Positions 18,797 to 27,006 of a stretch of 64,000 nucleotides of DNA are shown in pieces. The translations under genes were made by a program, and so were the position numbers. The DNA comes from JBQTHI01 sp052390035 (GTDB lineage Bacteria > Actinomycetota > Acidimicrobiia > Spongiisociales > ZC4RG35). The stretch is taken from contig JBQTHI010000007.1 of NCBI GenBank assembly GCA_052390035.1, positions 28,155 through 92,154 on the forward strand. The letters are read 5' to 3'. The notes beneath the pieces are model-generated. The model was not told where the DNA came from, did no database searches, and was given only the letters and a program-made list of their open reading frames with translations. Every line of letters begins with the position of its first letter. Within the stretch, counting starts at the first letter, position 1.

Positions 18797-19651
18797 TCAC
18801 GCCAGCACGACCTCAGCCTGGGCGGCTCCATCCTCCACCCGGTACACGGCAAGCAACCCCTCATGGTCGTCCACCAGGGCGACCATCCCGTTCCGGGCTG
18901 CGAGGGCAATCTGGCGACCCGCAGCTACCGCCGCCGCATGAAGGCGGTCAACCTGTACCCGGTCGAGATGCGCCACCGCCGCCAGAGGCGGCAGCAAGAC
19001 CTCGGTCCAGCGGTCGATCTCTGCGAGTCCAATCGCCTGGGTGAGATCGAAGGAGCCCACCGCCGTCCTGGTAAGCCTCATCAAGTGGGCCCGTCCCCCC
19101 AAAGCCCGACCGATGTCGTCGGCCAGCACCCTGATGTAAGTGCCCTTGGAGCACAGGACGTCCACCGTTGCCTGGGGGAATGCTCCGGGCACGAAGTCGA
19201 CTAAATCGAGTTCGAATATCTCGACCTGGCGAGCAGGTCTTTCCGCATGTTCACCCGCTCGGGCGAGTTGGTGCAATCGTCTACCTCCGATCTTCAGGGC
19301 GGAGAACATCGGTGGCACCTGGTCGATCGAGCCCCGGAATCCGGCCATCACGGACTCCAGTTCATCACGGTCGAACGGCATCGGATGCTCGGAGAGGATC
19401 GTTCCTTGCGCATCGAGGGTGTCGGTTGCCACTCCAAAATGGATGCCGGCGCGATACCGCTTCTCAGTGCTCTCGACAAATCGGAGCAGCCGGGTGGCCC
19501 GTCCGACGCCGATGACCAATACGCCCGTTGCCATCGGGTCAAGGGTGCCGGAATGCCCCACCTTCATGCCGGTCGCCCGCCGCACCACCGTCACCACATC
19601 GTGTGAGGTTGGGCCGGAGGGTTTGTCGATGATCAGTAGCCCGTCGGTCAC
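18797..19651 (-). CDS. truB: tRNA pseudouridine-55 synthase
   Basis: 284 residues. Converts U55 of the tRNA T-loop to pseudouridine. N-terminal GLLIIDKPSGPTSHDVV and the catalytic HSGTLDPMATGVLV (Asp nucleophile) are intact, as is the KRYRAGIHFGVATDTLDAQG segment. The start is GTG 19651, overlapping the nrnA stop as GTGA; the open frame extends far upstream, but that part is antisense-like noise over nrnA. The C-terminal region is a short PUA-like domain. Confidence 0.93.
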   Translation of the reverse strand: MTDGLLIIDKPSGPTSHDVVTVVRRATGMKVGHSGTLDPMATGVLVIGVGRATRLLRFVESTEKRYRAGIHFGVATDTLDAQGTILSEHPMPFDRDELESVMAGFRGSIDQVPPMFSALKIGGRRLHQLARAGEHAERPARQVEIFELDLVDFVPGAFPQATVDVLCSKGTYIRVLADDIGRALGGRAHLMRLTRTAVGSFDLTQAIGLAEIDRWTEVLLPPLAAVAHLDRVQVDRLHAAAVAAGRQIALAARNGMVALVDDHEGLLAVYRVEDGAAQAEVVLA

Positions 19652-20622
19652 TGGTCCAACAACTCCGTGACGGCATTGACGGCCTGCTCGGCTGATCCCC
19701 GGAAGGTGAACCCGGCGGCGTTGTGATGACCTCCGCCACCCAGCGCCTGGGCGATGCCGCCTACATCGAACTCGCCGCGGGAGCGCAGACTCCCTTTGAA
19801 GAGTCCATCGTCTTGCTCCTTGAGGAGAAGAGCCGCTTCGGCTTCGATCGGCAGCCGGACCAGGTCGATCAATGGATCGGTATCGGCGAGGCCGAGTCCC
19901 GCCCGTTCGAGGTCTCCCCGGTAGAGGACTGTCCACACGAGCTTTCTCGGCTCGTCGAGGATCGCCCGTTTCAACACTGCTCCGGCCACTTCGAGGTACC
20001 CAAACGGGGTCTCGTCGTAGATGTGACGTCCGATGACATCGGGGCGGGCTCCGGCGTCGACTAGATCGGCAGCGAGTCGGAGTGTTTCGGGTCGGGTGTT
20101 GGAGTATTGAAAACGTCCCGTGTCGGTGACCAATCCAGTCAGGAGGCAGGTAGCAACCCGAACGTCGACAGTCCATCCCGCCGCCCCGATGAGCAAATGG
20201 GCGATCTCGGCGGTGGCCGCGGCGTTGGCATCGATCAGGTTGAGGTGGCCGAAGCCATCGGAGCCCGCGCCATGATGATCCACCACGATCAGCGTCTTGG
20301 CCCTGGTAGCGGGGCCGCCAAGTCCGCCCAGACGTTCGATATTGCCGCTGTCGAAGCTGACCATCACCTCGGGCTCTTCCGGGATCTGACTCGGAGGCAC
20401 CAATAGGTCGGTGGGTAGAAAGCGATAGTTCGGGGTCGTGCCGAAGGGGGGCCCAAAGCTGGGCAAGACCTTCTTCCCCGCCTGAGATCCGGCATAGGCA
20501 ACCGCCAACATGCTGCCTAACGCGTCGCCATCGGGTCCCACGTGACATGCCATAACGATCTCGTTCGCCTCGGCCAATATCCGGCCGGCCGGGATCAGGT
20601 CGGGGAAGGAGTCACTCTTCAT
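19648..20622 (-). CDS. nrnA: DHH/DHHA1 phosphoesterase, NrnA-like oligoribonuclease
   Basis: 324 residues. NrnA-type enzymes degrade 2-5-mer nanoRNAs and dephosphorylate pAp. Motifs: CHVGPDGDALGSMLA (first metal site), SFDSGNIERLG, VVDHHGAGSDGFG (the DHH motif), LLTGLVTDTGRFQY, and the DHHA1 domain ending ALGGGGHHNAAGFTF. Start ATG 20622 lies inside the last codons of rbfA (11-base overlap). Position between rbfA and truB is conserved in many Gram-positive genomes. Confidence 0.9.
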   Translation of the reverse strand: MKSDSFPDLIPAGRILAEANEIVMACHVGPDGDALGSMLAVAYAGSQAGKKVLPSFGPPFGTTPNYRFLPTDLLVPPSQIPEEPEVMVSFDSGNIERLGGLGGPATRAKTLIVVDHHGAGSDGFGHLNLIDANAAATAEIAHLLIGAAGWTVDVRVATCLLTGLVTDTGRFQYSNTRPETLRLAADLVDAGARPDVIGRHIYDETPFGYLEVAGAVLKRAILDEPRKLVWTVLYRGDLERAGLGLADTDPLIDLVRLPIEAEAALLLKEQDDGLFKGSLRSRGEFDVGGIAQALGGGGHHNAAGFTFRGSAEQAVNAVTELLDQ

Positions 20623-20998
20623 GATCGGGAGCGGGTTCCGGTTGATGTGTCTCCGCATGGTGAAGGCTTCGCAGCAGGGCGTCGATTCGTTCCCCCTCCA
20701 CGACGCCACGGTCAGGGCGGAACTCGAGCTCGGGGGTGTACTTGATCCGCACTTGCCGTCCAACGGCGGCGCGGAGCCGGGGGGTAGCCGCCCTCAGGCC
20801 ACGGATCGTGTCGTCGAGATGTTCGCGGTCGAGCGCCGAAACGAAGACCACCGCATGGCGCATGTCGGCTGTCACCTCAACCCCTGTCACCGAGACCAAC
20901 CCCAGCCGGGGATCGGTCAGTTGCTCGACCTCGTCAGCCAGCACCTCTTTCACGATGGCGTTGATGCGCCGGGAGCGAGGGTACGAGGGTTTGCTCAT
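20612..20998 (-). CDS. rbfA: Ribosome-binding factor A
   Basis: 128 residues. Small KH-fold protein needed for 16S rRNA 5' end maturation and 30S assembly at low temperature. Motifs RINAIVKEVLADEV, DPRLGLVSVTGVEVTADM and RIKYTPELEFRPD are typical. Start ATG 20998, with a GGAGG Shine-Dalgarno located in the 15-base duplication at the end of ylxP. Confidence 0.93.
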   Translation of the reverse strand: MSKPSYPRSRRINAIVKEVLADEVEQLTDPRLGLVSVTGVEVTADMRHAVVFVSALDREHLDDTIRGLRAATPRLRAAVGRQVRIKYTPELEFRPDRGVVEGERIDALLRSLHHAETHQPEPAPDHEE

Positions 20999-21000
20999 GC

Positions 21001-21318
21001 TCAACCTCCATCTGGCCAACCTCCATCTGCAGGTTCTTCCAAGTAGTAGAGGCCGACCTCACAGATCTCGATCTCCAAGTACTCATCAACGTAGCGGCGA
21101 ATCCGGTCAATTAGCGTCTGCAGGCGGCCGCCGTCGGGGGCTACCACCGCCACTCCGAGGGTTGCTCGCTGCCACGACTCGTGGTGCCCGACTTCGGATA
21201 CGCTCACCGACACCTGGCGGCGCAGGCCTTCAACCAGAGGCCTGAGAACCGATCGCTTCTCCTTGAGGGAATGCGACTGAGGGAGGAACAGCTCAAGACG
21301 CATCGCGGCCGCCCGCAT
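21001..21318 (-). CDS. ylxP: DUF503 family protein (YlxP-like)
   Basis: 105 residues of the DUF503 family, found between infB and rbfA in many bacteria and suspected to aid ribosome maturation. Visible: MRLELFLPQSHSLKEKRSVLRPLVEGLR and SEVGHHESWQRATLGVAVV. Start ATG 21318 overlaps the infB stop (TGATG); ATG 21303 is the alternative and matches family N-termini slightly better. The C-terminus ends with a duplicated PADGG/PDGG stretch from a 15-base DNA duplication. Confidence 0.85.
   Translation of the reverse strand: MRAAAMRLELFLPQSHSLKEKRSVLRPLVEGLRRQVSVSVSEVGHHESWQRATLGVAVVAPDGGRLQTLIDRIRRYVDEYLEIEICEVGLYYLEEPADGGWPDGG
21002..21029. repeat. 15-bp duplication carrying a Shine-Dalgarno
   Basis: The 13-mer CAACCTCCATCTG occurs at 21002-21014 and 21017-21029. 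On the minus strand each copy contains GGAGGTTG; the one nearer rbfA is at correct spacing for its start. Confidence 0.7.
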
Positions 21319-23351
21319 CAGCCGCGGGCGACCTCTTTGACCTGGTAGGCCTCGATCAGATCGCCCTCTTTAACGTCGTTGTAGCCGGCGAGACCGATCC
21401 CGCATTCGAAACCAACGGCGACGCTTCTGACATCGTCTTTGAATCGACGCAGCGAGGAGATCGTGCCGTCAAAGATGACCACGCCGTCTCGAATCAGCCG
21501 CGACCGGGCATTGCGGACCATCTCTCCCTCTGTGACGTAACAGCCGGCCACCGTTCCGACCCTCGGAACCTTGAAAATCGCCCGCACTTCAGCCGTGCCC
21601 AGAACGGCCTCGACTTCCTCGGGAGCGAGCCTGCCGACCAGCATCACCTCGAGTTCTTCAAGCAGCTCGTAAATGACTCCGTAGGTGCGGATTTCTGTCG
21701 CTTTCTCTTCGGCCAGCCGACGGGTCTTCCCGTCTGGGCGAACGTTGAATCCGATGATTACAGCCTCGGTCACCTCGGCCAGCTTGACGTCGTTTTCGTT
21801 GATACCGCCGACCGCTCCATGCATGACTTCGATCCGTCCCCCCTCACGCTTGATCTTGCCGATCGACTCGCGGATCGCCTCGAGTGAACCGTGGGCATCA
21901 GCCTTGATGATCACCCGCAACTCCGCCTCATCGGCGCGGAGCTGTTCGAGCAGGTTCGCCAATCGCTCCCGGGCGGTGGCCGGCGTACTGAGGAGGGCGT
22001 CACGGTCCTCTCGTTCACGCTCCTCGGCGAGAAGGCGAGCTTCTCGATCGGAAGGCGCCACCGTGAAGGGATCGCCGGCGGTGGGCAACTCCGACCAGCC
22101 CATGATCAATGCCGGCGTGGAGGGAGGCGCCTCTGGTAGCCGTTGCCCCTTCCAATCCATCATCGCCCGAACCCGACCGGCCACGGGCCCCGCCACCACA
22201 GCGTCTCCGGTGTGAAGGGTGCCTCTCTGCACGATGACAGTGGCAGTCGGCCCCATACCCGGATCGAGCTGAGACTCGATCACCACCCCCGAGGCCGAAG
22301 GTTTCGGATTGGCCTGGAAATTCTTGAGCTGGGCAACCAGATCTATTACCTCGAGCAGCTGGTCGACGCCTTGGCCGGTAAGGGCGGAAACTTCGACCGC
22401 CGGCACCTCTCCACCGAGGTCCTCAGTGATCACATCGAACTCCGTCAGCATTGTTCTAACTCGGAGGGGGTCGGCTCCAGGCAAGTCGATCTTGTTGATG
22501 GCAATGATCAATTCGACTGCGGCTGCCCTGGAATGCGAGATGGCCTCAATGGTCTGGGGCATCACACCATCGTTGGCGGCAACCACCAGAACGACGATGT
22601 CGGTGATCTCCGCCCCACGAGCGCGCAGCGATGTGAAGGCCTCGTGACCGGGGGTGTCGATAAACGTGATCAGGCTGTCGCCGACCTCCACTTGATAGGC
22701 ACCAATGTGCTGGGTGATCCCGCCCTGCTCGGCGGCCACGACGTTGGTCTTACGGATCGTGTCGAGCAGCGTCGTCTTACCGTGGTCGACGTGGCCCATG
22801 ATGGTGACGACTGGTGGGCGGGGACGCAGATCACCGGGAGCGTCCTCGAAAACGCGGCGGGGTTTGACCTTAGGAGTGGGCGGCGGTGGAGTTTCGACCT
22901 CCACCATCACCCCGAACAACTCGGCTACCGAATCGAGGTGCTCGGCCGGCATCGGCGCTCCGGCGCCGACCAGGACTCCCCTGCCCAGGAGAGCCTTGAC
23001 AACGGCTGCCGGATTTTCGCCGAACGCCTCGGCAACTTCGGCGACGCTGGCTCCGGCCGGAACGTTCACCAGCCGGATTTCCCGATCCTCGGCCTTCTGT
23101 TCCTCCTCGGGCCGTATTATTTCACTCCGGTCTTCTTCAGACGGGGTCTCGGCCGGAACCGAGCCGTCCGCCACCGAGGTCGCGGGCGCCTTCGCCTCGG
23201 CCACCGCCAGCCTCACCAGGTCGGCGTCAGGGGCTTCAAGACTCGACGAGGCGGTTTTGGCTTCGAACCCCAGGCCATGAACCTGCTCCAAAAGGTCCTT
23301 CGATTCGAGACCCAGCTCCCGGGCCAGCTCGTAGATGCGGACCTTGGCCAC
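21318..23351 (-). CDS. infB: Translation initiation factor IF-2
   Basis: 677 residues, short for an actinobacterium (often 900-1000), because the linker between the N-terminal IF2_N domain and the GTPase domain is compact. The first residues MAKVRIYELARELGLESKDLLEQ are the IF2_N domain; a second IF2_N-like stretch is at about 110. GTPase motifs: GHVDHGKTTLLD (G1), IDTPGHEAF (G3), AINKIDLPGADP (G4). Brings initiator tRNA to the 30S subunit and promotes 70S joining. GTG 23351 follows the nusA TGA directly. Confidence 0.96.
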   Translation of the reverse strand: MAKVRIYELARELGLESKDLLEQVHGLGFEAKTASSSLEAPDADLVRLAVAEAKAPATSVADGSVPAETPSEEDRSEIIRPEEEQKAEDREIRLVNVPAGASVAEVAEAFGENPAAVVKALLGRGVLVGAGAPMPAEHLDSVAELFGVMVEVETPPPPTPKVKPRRVFEDAPGDLRPRPPVVTIMGHVDHGKTTLLDTIRKTNVVAAEQGGITQHIGAYQVEVGDSLITFIDTPGHEAFTSLRARGAEITDIVVLVVAANDGVMPQTIEAISHSRAAAVELIIAINKIDLPGADPLRVRTMLTEFDVITEDLGGEVPAVEVSALTGQGVDQLLEVIDLVAQLKNFQANPKPSASGVVIESQLDPGMGPTATVIVQRGTLHTGDAVVAGPVAGRVRAMMDWKGQRLPEAPPSTPALIMGWSELPTAGDPFTVAPSDREARLLAEEREREDRDALLSTPATARERLANLLEQLRADEAELRVIIKADAHGSLEAIRESIGKIKREGGRIEVMHGAVGGINENDVKLAEVTEAVIIGFNVRPDGKTRRLAEEKATEIRTYGVIYELLEELEVMLVGRLAPEEVEAVLGTAEVRAIFKVPRVGTVAGCYVTEGEMVRNARSRLIRDGVVIFDGTISSLRRFKDDVRSVAVGFECGIGLAGYNDVKEGDLIEAYQVKEVARG

Positions 23352-24476
23352 TCAGTCACCCTCTCCGGCCTCGGTCTCAATGGCCTCAATGGCCTCAATG
23401 GCCTCGGTGGCCTCGGTGGCCTCGGTGGCCTCGGTGGCCTCGGTGGCCTCGATCTGGGTGGCGCCTATTGCTTCCGCTGGTTCGGGCGCCTTGGCGGCCA
23501 TGTCCTCGGGGATGCGATCGGACCGAATATCGACCTTGAAGCCGGAGAGCCGGGCCGCCAACCGGGCGTTTTGACCCTCTTTGCCGATTGCGAGAGACAG
23601 CTGGTGGTCGCTCACTATCACCTCGGCCACCTTGTTGGCTTCGTCGACCCGCACCTCCTTGACCTTGGCCGGACCGAGGGCCTCGGCGATGAACTGGCCG
23701 GTGTTCTCCCGCCACTGGACCACATCGACCTTCTCCCCCCGTAACTCGTTTACAACCTGGCGGACCCGCGAACCACGGGCCCCCACACAGGCACCCTTCG
23801 GATCGACATTCGGATCATGTGACACCACAGCGATTTTGGTGCGATGCCCCGGCTCGCGAGCTATGGCGACGATTTCCACGGTACCGTCGGCCAGCTCCGG
23901 AACCTCGAGTTCGAGGAGCCGACGAACCAAATCGGGATGGCTACGGCTAACGACGATTTGTGGACCTTTGGTCTCGTTGCGGACTTCGAGAATTAATGCC
24001 TTGACCCGGTTGCCCCGATCGAGCCGTTCGTAAGGGATGCGCTCGGACCCCGGAAGGATCGCCTCGGCATCGCCTAAGTCGAGGATGGTGAAACGACCAT
24101 CGACCTGCTGGACGATTCCCGTGATTAGATCGCCCTCCCGTCCGGCATACACATCGAAGACCTGCTCGCGCTTGGCATCTCGTAGCCGCTGCTGGATCAC
24201 TTGCTTCGCCGTCTGGGCGGCAATGCGCCCGAAGTCATCGGGGGTGTCTTCCCATTCTTTGGTGACATTGCCGTCGTCGTCGAGGTCCTGGGCGTAAACA
24301 ATGATCTCGCCGGTATCAGGGTCGATCGTGACTCTCGCCTCCTCGGCCGCCCCCCGGCTCCGTTTGTAGGCCGACACCAGGGCGTTGGCAAGGGCGTCGA
24401 GGATGGCGTCAACCGATACACCTCTTTCCCTCTCGAGGACTTCGAGGGCGTCCATGACCGCTGAATCGATCTTCAT
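23352..24476 (-). CDS. nusA: Transcription termination/antitermination factor NusA
   Basis: 374 residues: N-terminal RNA polymerase-binding domain, S1 domain (EGDLITGIVQQVDGRFTILDL), and two KH domains with VGARGSRVRQVVNELRGEKVDVVQW and LAIGKEGQNARLAARLSGFKVDI. Modulates pausing, termination and rRNA antitermination. After the KH domains there is a tail of repeated Glu-Ala-Thr and Glu-Ala-Ile triplets ending TEAGEGD, encoded by a 9-bp tandem repeat. ATG 24476 overlaps the rimP stop (ATGA). Confidence 0.96.
   Translation of the reverse strand: MKIDSAVMDALEVLERERGVSVDAILDALANALVSAYKRSRGAAEEARVTIDPDTGEIIVYAQDLDDDGNVTKEWEDTPDDFGRIAAQTAKQVIQQRLRDAKREQVFDVYAGREGDLITGIVQQVDGRFTILDLGDAEAILPGSERIPYERLDRGNRVKALILEVRNETKGPQIVVSRSHPDLVRRLLELEVPELADGTVEIVAIAREPGHRTKIAVVSHDPNVDPKGACVGARGSRVRQVVNELRGEKVDVVQWRENTGQFIAEALGPAKVKEVRVDEANKVAEVIVSDHQLSLAIGKEGQNARLAARLSGFKVDIRSDRIPEDMAAKAPEPAEAIGATQIEATEATEATEATEATEAIEAIEAIETEAGEGD
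23382..23453. repeat. 9-bp coding minisatellite in nusA
   Basis: Eight back-to-back 9-base units on the plus strand: GGCCTCAAT twice, GGCCTCGGT five times, then GGCCTCGAT, with a degenerate copy before. They encode the EA(T/I) repeats; unit length is a multiple of three, so slippage changes tail length without frameshift. Confidence 0.93.
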
Positions 24477-24976
24477 TGCGTGCTCTCGGATTTGTTAGGC
24501 CCTCCCGGTTTGCTGGGACGCTCCCAGCGGAAAAGGGTCCGGGCGGAAACAACATCGCGGTACGAGATGGCTTCCGGCAAGCCCTGGTCAGATTTGACCG
24601 AAAAGCCGTCGTCGTCGGCGGCGTCGAGCAGCCCGCGAACGGTGCGGGAGGTGGTCTTGACCACAACTTCGCGCCCAACCGACTTCAGGTATTGCGATGG
24701 ACGGGTGAGCTTTCTCTCCAGCCCGGGTGAGCTCACCTCCAGCTGATAGGGCCCGTCAAGGCGGGTCGAGGCATCGAGAAGTCGGGAAAGCCCGCGGGAC
24801 ACCTCGGCGATCCGATCGAGGTCTACTCCCCCGTCCCCATCGATAACCACTCGAAGGGTGCGTCCCGGCCCGCGACCGATGAGCTCGAGATCGTCAAGCT
24901 CGAGTGCCTCGGCCGCCAGGTACGGCTCTACAACATCCCAAATCTGGTTCACGGTGCCCTTGTTTTCGATGTCCAT
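24473..24976 (-). CDS. rimP: Ribosome maturation factor RimP
   Basis: 167 residues from ATG 24976. RimP is needed for 30S maturation. Family features: WDVVEPYLAAEALELDDLEL, RTLRVVIDGDGGVDLDRIAEVSRGLSRLLD, and YQLEVSSPGLERKLTRPSQY. A GTG at 25009 would add 11 residues but is less likely. First gene of the rimP-nusA-infB operon, with a TATAAT box in an inverted repeat upstream. Confidence 0.92.
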   Translation of the reverse strand: MDIENKGTVNQIWDVVEPYLAAEALELDDLELIGRGPGRTLRVVIDGDGGVDLDRIAEVSRGLSRLLDASTRLDGPYQLEVSSPGLERKLTRPSQYLKSVGREVVVKTTSRTVRGLLDAADDDGFSVKSDQGLPEAISYRDVVSARTLFRWERPSKPGGPNKSESTQ

Positions 24977-25036
24977 TCGCAACAAAAAAGAGATGGGCAG
25001 GGCGCCCACCTCTCCAGAAAGCGTCCTTAACTTGCT

Positions 25037-25057
25037 GGACCGGATTATAACCGGTCC
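25037..25057 (-). promoter_or_regulatory. rimP-nusA-infB promoter inside an inverted repeat
   Basis: GGACCGG and CCGGTCC flank a seven-base centre that contains, on the minus strand, TATAAT (25044-25049), a perfect -10 box. It lies about 68 bases before rimP and just after the serC stop. No good -35 is at the normal distance. The arms may be an operator or, as RNA, a hairpin ending serC transcripts (no U-tract). Confidence 0.65.
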
Positions 25058-25079
25058 GGGTCCTGACCGACCTCAACCG

Positions 25080-26159
25080 CTAACTGTGGGTCGCCCGGAA
25101 ATCATCCATAAAGGCCGCAAGGGCCTCGACCGATGCCATCGGAAGGGCCGCGTAGAGGCTGGCCCGGCATCCACCGACGCTTCGGTGACCTTTGAGCCCG
25201 ATCATGTGAGCGGCCTCCGCTTCTTTGACAAAGAGCATTTCAAGGCTTTCGTGGGGGAGGCGGAAGACGACATTCATGTGTGACCGCACCCTCCGGTCGA
25301 CCGGATTCCGGTAATAGCCGTCGCTCTCATCGATCTTCTGGTAGATCAGGCCCGCCTTCATCGCTGCCGTCTGTTCTAGGGCCTTGACCCCGCCGTTGGC
25401 CTTCATCAACGCCAGCACCTTTCCCATCAAATAGATCGGGAACATCGGAGGGGTATGGCCAAGGGAGTTGTTGTCGGCGTGCCATCGGTATCGAAGAAAG
25501 GACCCGAGGTCTGTCCTGGCCGACTCGAGCGCCGATCGGCGGGCGAACACGACAGCCATTCCGGCCGGCGCCAAGTTCTTCTGCACCCCGCCGTATACCA
25601 GGTCGTAACGATCCCAGTCGATCGGCCGGGCCAGATAGTCACTCGACATATCGGCCACCAACCGCACCGAAGTGTCTGGCAGATCGACCAACCGGATGCC
25701 GCCAATAGTCTCGTTGGTGGTTATGTGTAAATAGCGTGTCCCCTCCTCGAGGCGGACCTCACCCGAAGCGGGCATGGTGGAGTACGCCGAACCTTTGCCA
25801 TCCCAGGCCGCATACACATCGCCGTGTGGGGAGGCATCCTCCAGGGCCCGCTTGCCCCACGAGCCTGACACCAGGTATCCCCCTCGTTCGCCGGAATGAA
25901 GGAGATTCATGGCCACCATGGCGAACTGGAGCGTGGCTCCACCCTGAATGAATATGACCTCGAAGTCGGCGGGGGCCTCCGCCACCTCCCGGGCCAGCGA
26001 GACCGTCCGGTTGTGAACCGCTTCATACTCCGGAGAGCGATGCGACATTTCGAGAAGCGACATGCCGCTACCGCCAAACTCGACGAGTTCGGCCTGCGCC
26101 TCCTCGAGGACCTCGAGCGGGAGGGTGCACGGCCCGGCACCGAAATTGTGAGCTCGCAT
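25080..26159 (-). CDS. serC: Phosphoserine aminotransferase
   Basis: 359-residue PLP enzyme converting 3-phosphohydroxypyruvate to phosphoserine, and acting in pyridoxal phosphate synthesis in some bacteria. Motifs: NFGAGPCTLPLEVLEEAQ, SLLEMSHRSPEY, FIQGGATLQFAMVAMNLL, and the PLP-lysine in YGGVQKNLAPAG. C-terminal GLKGHRSVGGCRASLYAALP is the phosphate-binding end. Start ATG 26159 is six bases after a TAGGTT box. Divergent from fdhD. Confidence 0.95.
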   Translation of the reverse strand: MRAHNFGAGPCTLPLEVLEEAQAELVEFGGSGMSLLEMSHRSPEYEAVHNRTVSLAREVAEAPADFEVIFIQGGATLQFAMVAMNLLHSGERGGYLVSGSWGKRALEDASPHGDVYAAWDGKGSAYSTMPASGEVRLEEGTRYLHITTNETIGGIRLVDLPDTSVRLVADMSSDYLARPIDWDRYDLVYGGVQKNLAPAGMAVVFARRSALESARTDLGSFLRYRWHADNNSLGHTPPMFPIYLMGKVLALMKANGGVKALEQTAAMKAGLIYQKIDESDGYYRNPVDRRVRSHMNVVFRLPHESLEMLFVKEAEAAHMIGLKGHRSVGGCRASLYAALPMASVEALAAFMDDFRATHS

Positions 26160-26202
26160 CGCGCCAACCTAGCCGCAGCTCATCAGAGCTACGGTTCGGG
26201 GC
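26160..26202. promoter_or_regulatory. Divergent leaderless promoters of serC and fdhD
   Basis: A 43-base gap. TAGGTT on the minus strand (26166-26171) is six bases before serC; TACGGT on the plus strand (26190-26195) is seven bases before fdhD. Neither gene has room for a 5' leader or Shine-Dalgarno. Confidence 0.5.
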
Positions 26203-26994
26203 ATGGATCAGACGGCAAAGGTGGAAGTCACCCGCTTCGACGGGAACAGCGCATCCTCGCTCTTTGACTCCGTTGTGGTCGAAGAGCCGATGGAAATCCG
26301 CCTCGAGTCGGTTCCCTTGGCGGTCCTGATGCGAACCCCAGGGGGCGAGAAGGACCTGGTGACTGGCTTTGCCATCACCGAAGGCATCGTGGTTTCGCCC
26401 AACGAAGTCTTCGACGTGGTCAGGGAAGGCGAAGGCGAGCGCTACACCCTCAAGCTGGCGCCGGGGGTCAATGTCGATCCCGAGCAGTTCAGACGCAACG
26501 CCTACACCACCTCCAGTTGTGGGGTCTGTGGCAAAGCCTCGATCGACGCGGTGCTCGTCGCCGCCCGGACCCTGCCCATCGGGCCGGTGGTAGATGCAGG
26601 TCTCATTCTCGGGCTTCCCGAACGGCTCCGCTCCGCCCAACCAACCTTTGCCACGACCGGCGGGCTTCACGGAGCGGCGATCTTCGCCGCAGGTGGCGAG
26701 TTGCTGGCGAGTGCTGAGGACGTGGGCCGCCACAACGCCACCGATAAGGTGATCGGCCGGGTGGCCACAGAGCGCTGGCCTATCGGCGAGTCCATCCTCA
26801 TGGTCTCCGGGCGGGTCTCGTTTGAAATCACCCAGAAGGCGGCCGTGGCGGGGATCCCGATCGTATGTGGGGTCTCAGCCGCGTCGTCACTGGCGGTCAG
26901 CCTCGCTCGCGACTCGGCGATGACCCTGATCGGGTTTGTACGCGGGGAAGGCATGGTCCTCTACACCGACGCCGGCCGGATCAAGCACGATTGA
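26203..26994 (+). CDS. fdhD: Formate dehydrogenase accessory sulfurtransferase FdhD
   Basis: 263 residues. FdhD passes sulfur from the cysteine desulfurase to the molybdenum bis-MGD cofactor of formate dehydrogenases. The loop cysteines are visible as SSCGVCGKAS (Cys106 and Cys109), along with VTGFAITEGIV, TGGLHGAAIF and AEDVGRHNATDKVIG. A likely client is the molybdopterin oxidoreductase at 53.8-55.8 kb. Convergent to proS with a 12-base gap. Confidence 0.93.
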   Translation: MDQTAKVEVTRFDGNSASSLFDSVVVEEPMEIRLESVPLAVLMRTPGGEKDLVTGFAITEGIVVSPNEVFDVVREGEGERYTLKLAPGVNVDPEQFRRNAYTTSSCGVCGKASIDAVLVAARTLPIGPVVDAGLILGLPERLRSAQPTFATTGGLHGAAIFAAGGELLASAEDVGRHNATDKVIGRVATERWPIGESILMVSGRVSFEITQKAAVAGIPIVCGVSAASSLAVSLARDSAMTLIGFVRGEGMVLYTDAGRIKHD

Positions 26995-27006
26995 CGGGTG
27001 GAGTGT

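Noticed and set aside
23382..23453. Phase-variable switch by repeat slippage
   Set aside because: The unit is 9 bp, so slippage cannot shift the frame; nusA is essential.
22143..23744. Long plus-strand open frame of about 530 codons opposite infB and nusA
   Set aside because: Antisense shadow; its Leu-Gly repeats are only the reverse reading of the nusA 9-bp repeat.
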